This document shows positions 61,501 through 64,000 of a DNA stretch of 64,000 bases, in pieces. The first letter of the stretch is position 1. Each line of letters opens with the position of its first letter. The DNA lies in IMG/VR virus record IMGVR_UViG_3300044953_000377, positions 62,001-126,000 of that record, one strand, 5' to 3'. Made by a program: the position numbers and the translations under genes. The DNA comes from a virus. The notes under the pieces are model-generated. The model saw only the letters and a program-made list of their open reading frames with translations. It was not told the origin of the DNA and did no database searches.

Positions 61501-62511
61501 ATGAAAATAATGAATTTTAATCAGTTTATAAATGAGAGTTATTCACAATTTAATGAATTACCTAAAGCTGTTAAGGACTTCTTTATTAATGGTGCTCAAA
61601 AGAATATTCTCTCCAAGGTTATAGGACTTAGAAATTTTTCCATAACCCTTGAAGGAGATAGAATTTATTTTACTATAAATGGTAGAAAGATATTGTTTCC
61701 GTTTGTTAATTATATAGGTGGAGAAGTCGTACCAAATACTAATAATCTTAAAGACCTTACATTAATAGAGAATTTTTATAAGGATTTAGGATTGAACTAT
61801 TCAACTGGAATGTATCACCAAGATATAAAGAAAAGAATAGAAATCGAAGAGGGAAATTACACCCCTATCGAGGATGTTGACTACAGGATAATGTCTAGTG
61901 GGGAAAAATTGCATTTTACAACAAGGGGTGTTGATGAAAATCTAGGATGGATAATCTATATAATTTTCGATTCTTTAAGAAAAGTGGTAAAGGAAGATAT
62001 ACCAGTTTTAAACCCCTTCTCCGATTTAGATTTAAATAATAATCCTTTAATTAAAATATTAGAAAAGCTTGGAGCTTATGTAGATACAAGCGAAGCTAGA
62101 AGGAAAAAGGGGATTCTAAGATTTTCCATTAAGGATTTTAATTATGGCTTGATAATACAGCCTAATGGTTATATCAGAAGGGAACTTGGACATAAAACAC
62201 CTATTCTTAGCTCCAATATGGAGATATCAGAGCCCATGTATACTGAGGAGGATTTAAATCTAAAGCTTAGCTATTTAATAAGTTATCTTATGAAGGATTT
62301 ACTTGTTTACAAGTTCAATGTTCCAGTAAAAGATGCAAACAAACTATGTAAATCTTATGTTTCTGGCGATCTGGATTCATATAGTAATTTACTCTTACAG
62401 ATAGCATCAACGAATCCCCAGATCGTTGTCATGATGCCAGACCCTAACGATGTATTAGATCCTGAGGTTAAAAAGGGTGCTTCTATGTTAAGCCGCTTTG
62501 GTTTGTTCTAA
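61501..62511 (+). CDS. Tagged protein of unknown function (336 aa)
   Basis: Start at ATG 61501, giving MKIMNFNQFINESYSQFNEL, an excellent tag match with a cut expected after Glu13. The remaining part is alpha/beta with a long helical central section, a charged loop and a C-terminal acidic segment (NDVLDPEVKKGASMLSRFGLF). No catalytic motif is seen. The gene sits behind a host-type promoter candidate, unlike most tagged genes, which follow GATATATAA. Confidence 0.55.
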   Translation: MKIMNFNQFINESYSQFNELPKAVKDFFINGAQKNILSKVIGLRNFSITLEGDRIYFTINGRKILFPFVNYIGGEVVPNTNNLKDLTLIENFYKDLGLNYSTGMYHQDIKKRIEIEEGNYTPIEDVDYRIMSSGEKLHFTTRGVDENLGWIIYIIFDSLRKVVKEDIPVLNPFSDLDLNNNPLIKILEKLGAYVDTSEARRKKGILRFSIKDFNYGLIIQPNGYIRRELGHKTPILSSNMEISEPMYTEEDLNLKLSYLISYLMKDLLVYKFNVPVKDANKLCKSYVSGDLDSYSNLLLQIASTNPQIVVMMPDPNDVLDPEVKKGASMLSRFGLF

Positions 62512-62560
62512 TTGAAACTTAACCAACCAACATCCATATAAAAGACATATTTTTTAGATT

Positions 62561-62920
62561 ATGTCATTTCACAAAAGGTACTATAATTGGGACAAAATAA
62601 TGGATTACTCTAAAAACCACGATTTTAATGGTTTTGATTTATGGATATCAAAGCCAGAGGCTCATATACTTCAGGATAATGAATCTAATGGTTTCTTCAA
62701 AGCATATTTTTGTTACGAAAGTGACGACAGCAGAAACATTCTTTTTGATTGTCTTAAAAAGGAGTCTATTGAATTTGTAAGGGATCTTATAAAGTGTATA
62801 AATGTTGTAATGGATGAAAGAAATCAAGAAATACACAAAGAGTCTATTGAAATTTATCGAGATCTGTTTATAGTTAAATGGGACACACTAGCAGATAAAT
62901 ATAAATCATTAATATTTTAA
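62561..62920 (+). CDS. Hypothetical protein (119 aa)
   Basis: ATG at 62561 (MSFHKRYYNWDKIMDYSKNH). Helical, aromatic and charged, with LFDCLKKESIEFVRDLIKC in the middle and a Trp-containing C terminus. No tag and no known motif. It is followed 5 bases later by a zinc-ribbon-like gene, so the pair probably shares a transcript. Confidence 0.5.
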   Translation: MSFHKRYYNWDKIMDYSKNHDFNGFDLWISKPEAHILQDNESNGFFKAYFCYESDDSRNILFDCLKKESIEFVRDLIKCINVVMDERNQEIHKESIEIYRDLFIVKWDTLADKYKSLIF

Positions 62921-62925
62921 ATAAG

Positions 62926-63183
62926 ATGGAAGAAAAAACACTAAAAGTAGATCTTAGTTCTACGCCTTGGATTAAATGCGAGGGAGGTAATATGTTATGG
63001 GAATCATCCATGCTTTTTAAAAGACTGTCCCCACTTATGAGCCCTTCTGGGAAAGAAGAGCTTATGCCTGCCGAGGTAATTACTTGTAAGAAATGTGGTA
63101 AAGTTCCTAAATTTTTCTTTGATGCTGCTAAGGGTATTCCAGAAGAGCTTAAATCAACATGTCACACCGACATAATATCATAA
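62926..63183 (+). CDS. Small zinc-ribbon-like protein (85 aa)
   Basis: 85 residues (MEEKTLKVDLSSTPWIKCEGG). The motif VITCKKCGKVPKFFFD has one Cys-x-x-Cys, with further Cys at about residues 18 and 79 that may complete a ribbon. Similar small Cys proteins are common in T4-like phages, with unknown function. Nothing else recognised. Confidence 0.55.
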   Translation: MEEKTLKVDLSSTPWIKCEGGNMLWESSMLFKRLSPLMSPSGKEELMPAEVITCKKCGKVPKFFFDAAKGIPEELKSTCHTDIIS

Positions 63184-63228
63184 AATAAACATTTTTACTG
63201 AATCGTTTTTTTCTTGTATCCTTTTACT

Positions 63229-63236
63229 TACCTTTG
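63229..63236 (+). promoter_or_regulatory. TACCTTTG, candidate Bacteroidota-type -7 box
   Basis: Exact TAnnTTTG box 21 bases before the ATG at 63258. A TTCTTG upstream is too close for a good -33, so the promoter call is weak. Confidence 0.35.
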
Positions 63237-63257
63237 GGTAAACTAAAAATAAAAAAA

Positions 63258-63566
63258 ATGGAAAGAAAAGAAATAAAAGTCATTTTGACTAACTACGCAA
63301 CTAAAGCTGGTAAATTTGCCTTAATAGGCGGAATCTTTATTTTAGGATACGTTTGCTCCGATGTTTATCACATGATAATTAAAGCAGAATCGCAAAAAAC
63401 AGAGGAGTCTTCAATTCCCAAGTTAACCAAAAAGATTGATAAGATATCAGTAGCCATAAACGAAAGAAATGAGCTAATGATTATCGACCGTACAGATGGT
63501 AGCTACGAGATTTACCAGGACTCGATAGGTCGATGTATATTTAATCTTTATGCAAACGTAATTTAA
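63258..63566 (+). CDS. Single-pass membrane protein (102 aa)
   Basis: Start at ATG 63258 rather than the TTG at 63234, which would overlap the promoter-like box. One transmembrane segment near residues 19-36 (FALIGGIFILGYVCSDV) follows a basic N-terminus (MERKEIKVILTNYATKAGK). A charged helical linker and a small C-terminal beta part come next. Topology predicts a soluble domain outside the cytoplasm. Possibly a lysis or envelope accessory protein; it precedes a lytic transglycosylase by 17 bases. Confidence 0.55.
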   Translation: MERKEIKVILTNYATKAGKFALIGGIFILGYVCSDVYHMIIKAESQKTEESSIPKLTKKIDKISVAINERNELMIIDRTDGSYEIYQDSIGRCIFNLYANVI

Positions 63567-63583
63567 ACTAAATACCAGAATCC

Positions 63584-64000
63584 ATGAAAACCTATTCTTT
63601 AGTGCTAAAGATAGGATTAGTAGGCATTTTAACAGTCCCATTAAGGCTATATTTTGAGTCTAATGAGATAAAAAGGATAAATTATAATGTAAACCATGGG
63701 AGCGTTATTTTAAACGCTCCTACGGCTGTTAAAATGTTTAATTCTATCGAGGTATACTCCAAAAAATATGATATACCTTTAAAGTATGCGTTGGGTATTG
63801 CCTATGCAGAAACAAGATATCAAGGACCCTTTCATTGGTCTTATAATCCTCAGCAAAAATCTTCCGCGGGAGCATTAGGACCTATGCAAATAATGCCAGG
63901 CACCGCTAATTCTGTATGGGGAAAGCAAATACCGAAGGATCAATTGATTTCTGATATAGATTTTAATGTTGAAACTTCAATGAAGGTTTTGAGAAGACTA
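63584..64000 (+). CDS. Lytic transglycosylase (SLT/lysozyme-like), 3'-truncated by window edge
   Basis: ATG 63584 opens a frame that continues past the end of the window (139 codons seen). A hydrophobic N-terminal segment (LVLKIGLVGILTVPLRLYF) is a probable signal or anchor. The catalytic Glu is in YALGIAYAETRY (~residue 72), then SAGALGPMQIMPGTANS, the hallmark of SLT domains. It cleaves the glycan strand of peptidoglycan, serving as endolysin or virion-associated enzyme. The adjacent single-pass membrane protein could be a partner in lysis. Confidence 0.8.
   Translation, partial: MKTYSLVLKIGLVGILTVPLRLYFESNEIKRINYNVNHGSVILNAPTAVKMFNSIEVYSKKYDIPLKYALGIAYAETRYQGPFHWSYNPQQKSSAGALGPMQIMPGTANSVWGKQIPKDQLISDIDFNVETSMKVLRRL

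Noticed and set aside
63699-63720. GGAGCGTT / AACGCTCC inverted repeat
   Set aside because: It lies within the transglycosylase coding region without a T tract, so a terminator is unlikely; kept only as a possible RNA hairpin.
1-64000. CRISPR arrays, rRNA or insertion sequences
   Set aside because: No regularly spaced repeats, rRNA-like sequence or transposase motif were seen in the window.

Overview
This window is part of the genome of a large, AT-rich, T4-like tailed phage (myovirus type). The host is probably a member of the Bacteroidota. The phage assignment rests on giant virion proteins and a T4-style replication and nucleotide set: gp32-like SSB, gp61-like primase, UvsY-like mediator, UvsW helicase, two-subunit type II topoisomerase, family B polymerase, probable clamp, NrdA/NrdB, dimeric dUTPase and an adenylate kinase-like protein. 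The host inference rests on three things. Start codons follow A-rich leaders with almost no Shine-Dalgarno. A 59-residue Hc1/H1-type histone-like protein sits at 32964-33143. A few TAnnTTTG promoter-like boxes are present. The standard genetic code fits, because TAA, TAG and TGA all end genes. Almost everything is on the + strand; the exceptions are a tagged small protein (35442-35747) and a VSR-like homing endonuclease (45270-46430).

Layout: 1-17342 holds virion proteins (long tail/baseplate-like proteins, a collagen-repeat fibre protein, a membrane-anchored protein, a tube-like protein). 17329-24252 is a recombination/replication block (RuvC-like nuclease, SSB, primase, UvsY, UvsW). 24289-35747 is a block of small and medium accessory genes, many with a T4-like capsid-targeting N-terminus. 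It includes a metallopeptidase / VWA / MoxR ATPase trio. 35800-43102 carries the N-terminal DNA polymerase fragment, dUTPase, NrdB, NrdA and an adenylate kinase-like protein. 43151-53269 is mixed: glycosyltransferase, DUF192, topoisomerase large subunit, UV endonuclease, DnaJ and a tagged protein with a transpeptidase-like end. 53321-59662 carries the topoisomerase medium subunit, the putative clamp and the rest of the polymerase. 59736-64000 holds more tagged and unknown proteins and ends inside a lytic transglycosylase.

The most striking content is a set of three fractured genes. UvsW, the topoisomerase medium subunit and the polymerase are each broken inside their most conserved catalytic motif. 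Each half carries half of a split intein, and a free-standing homing-endonuclease gene sits between the halves. The three endonucleases look like three different nuclease families (PD-(D/E)XK-like, HNH-like, VSR-like). The polymerase is also split a second time, in the fingers region, with its first 468 residues encoded 19.6 kb upstream. All six homing-endonuclease loci in the window have the 9-mer GATATATAA (or a one-base variant) just before their start.

A second theme is a recurring N-terminal tag (pattern F-x-x-F-[ILV]-N-E-S) on about fourteen otherwise unrelated proteins. It closely resembles the T4 internal-protein capsid-targeting sequence that is cleaved after Glu by the prohead protease. 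If the analogy holds, a MoxR ATPase, a metallopeptidase, a VWA fragment, a ParB-like protein, a transpeptidase-like protein and others are packaged in the head and delivered with the DNA. All functional statements come from reading motifs by eye; no database search was run.
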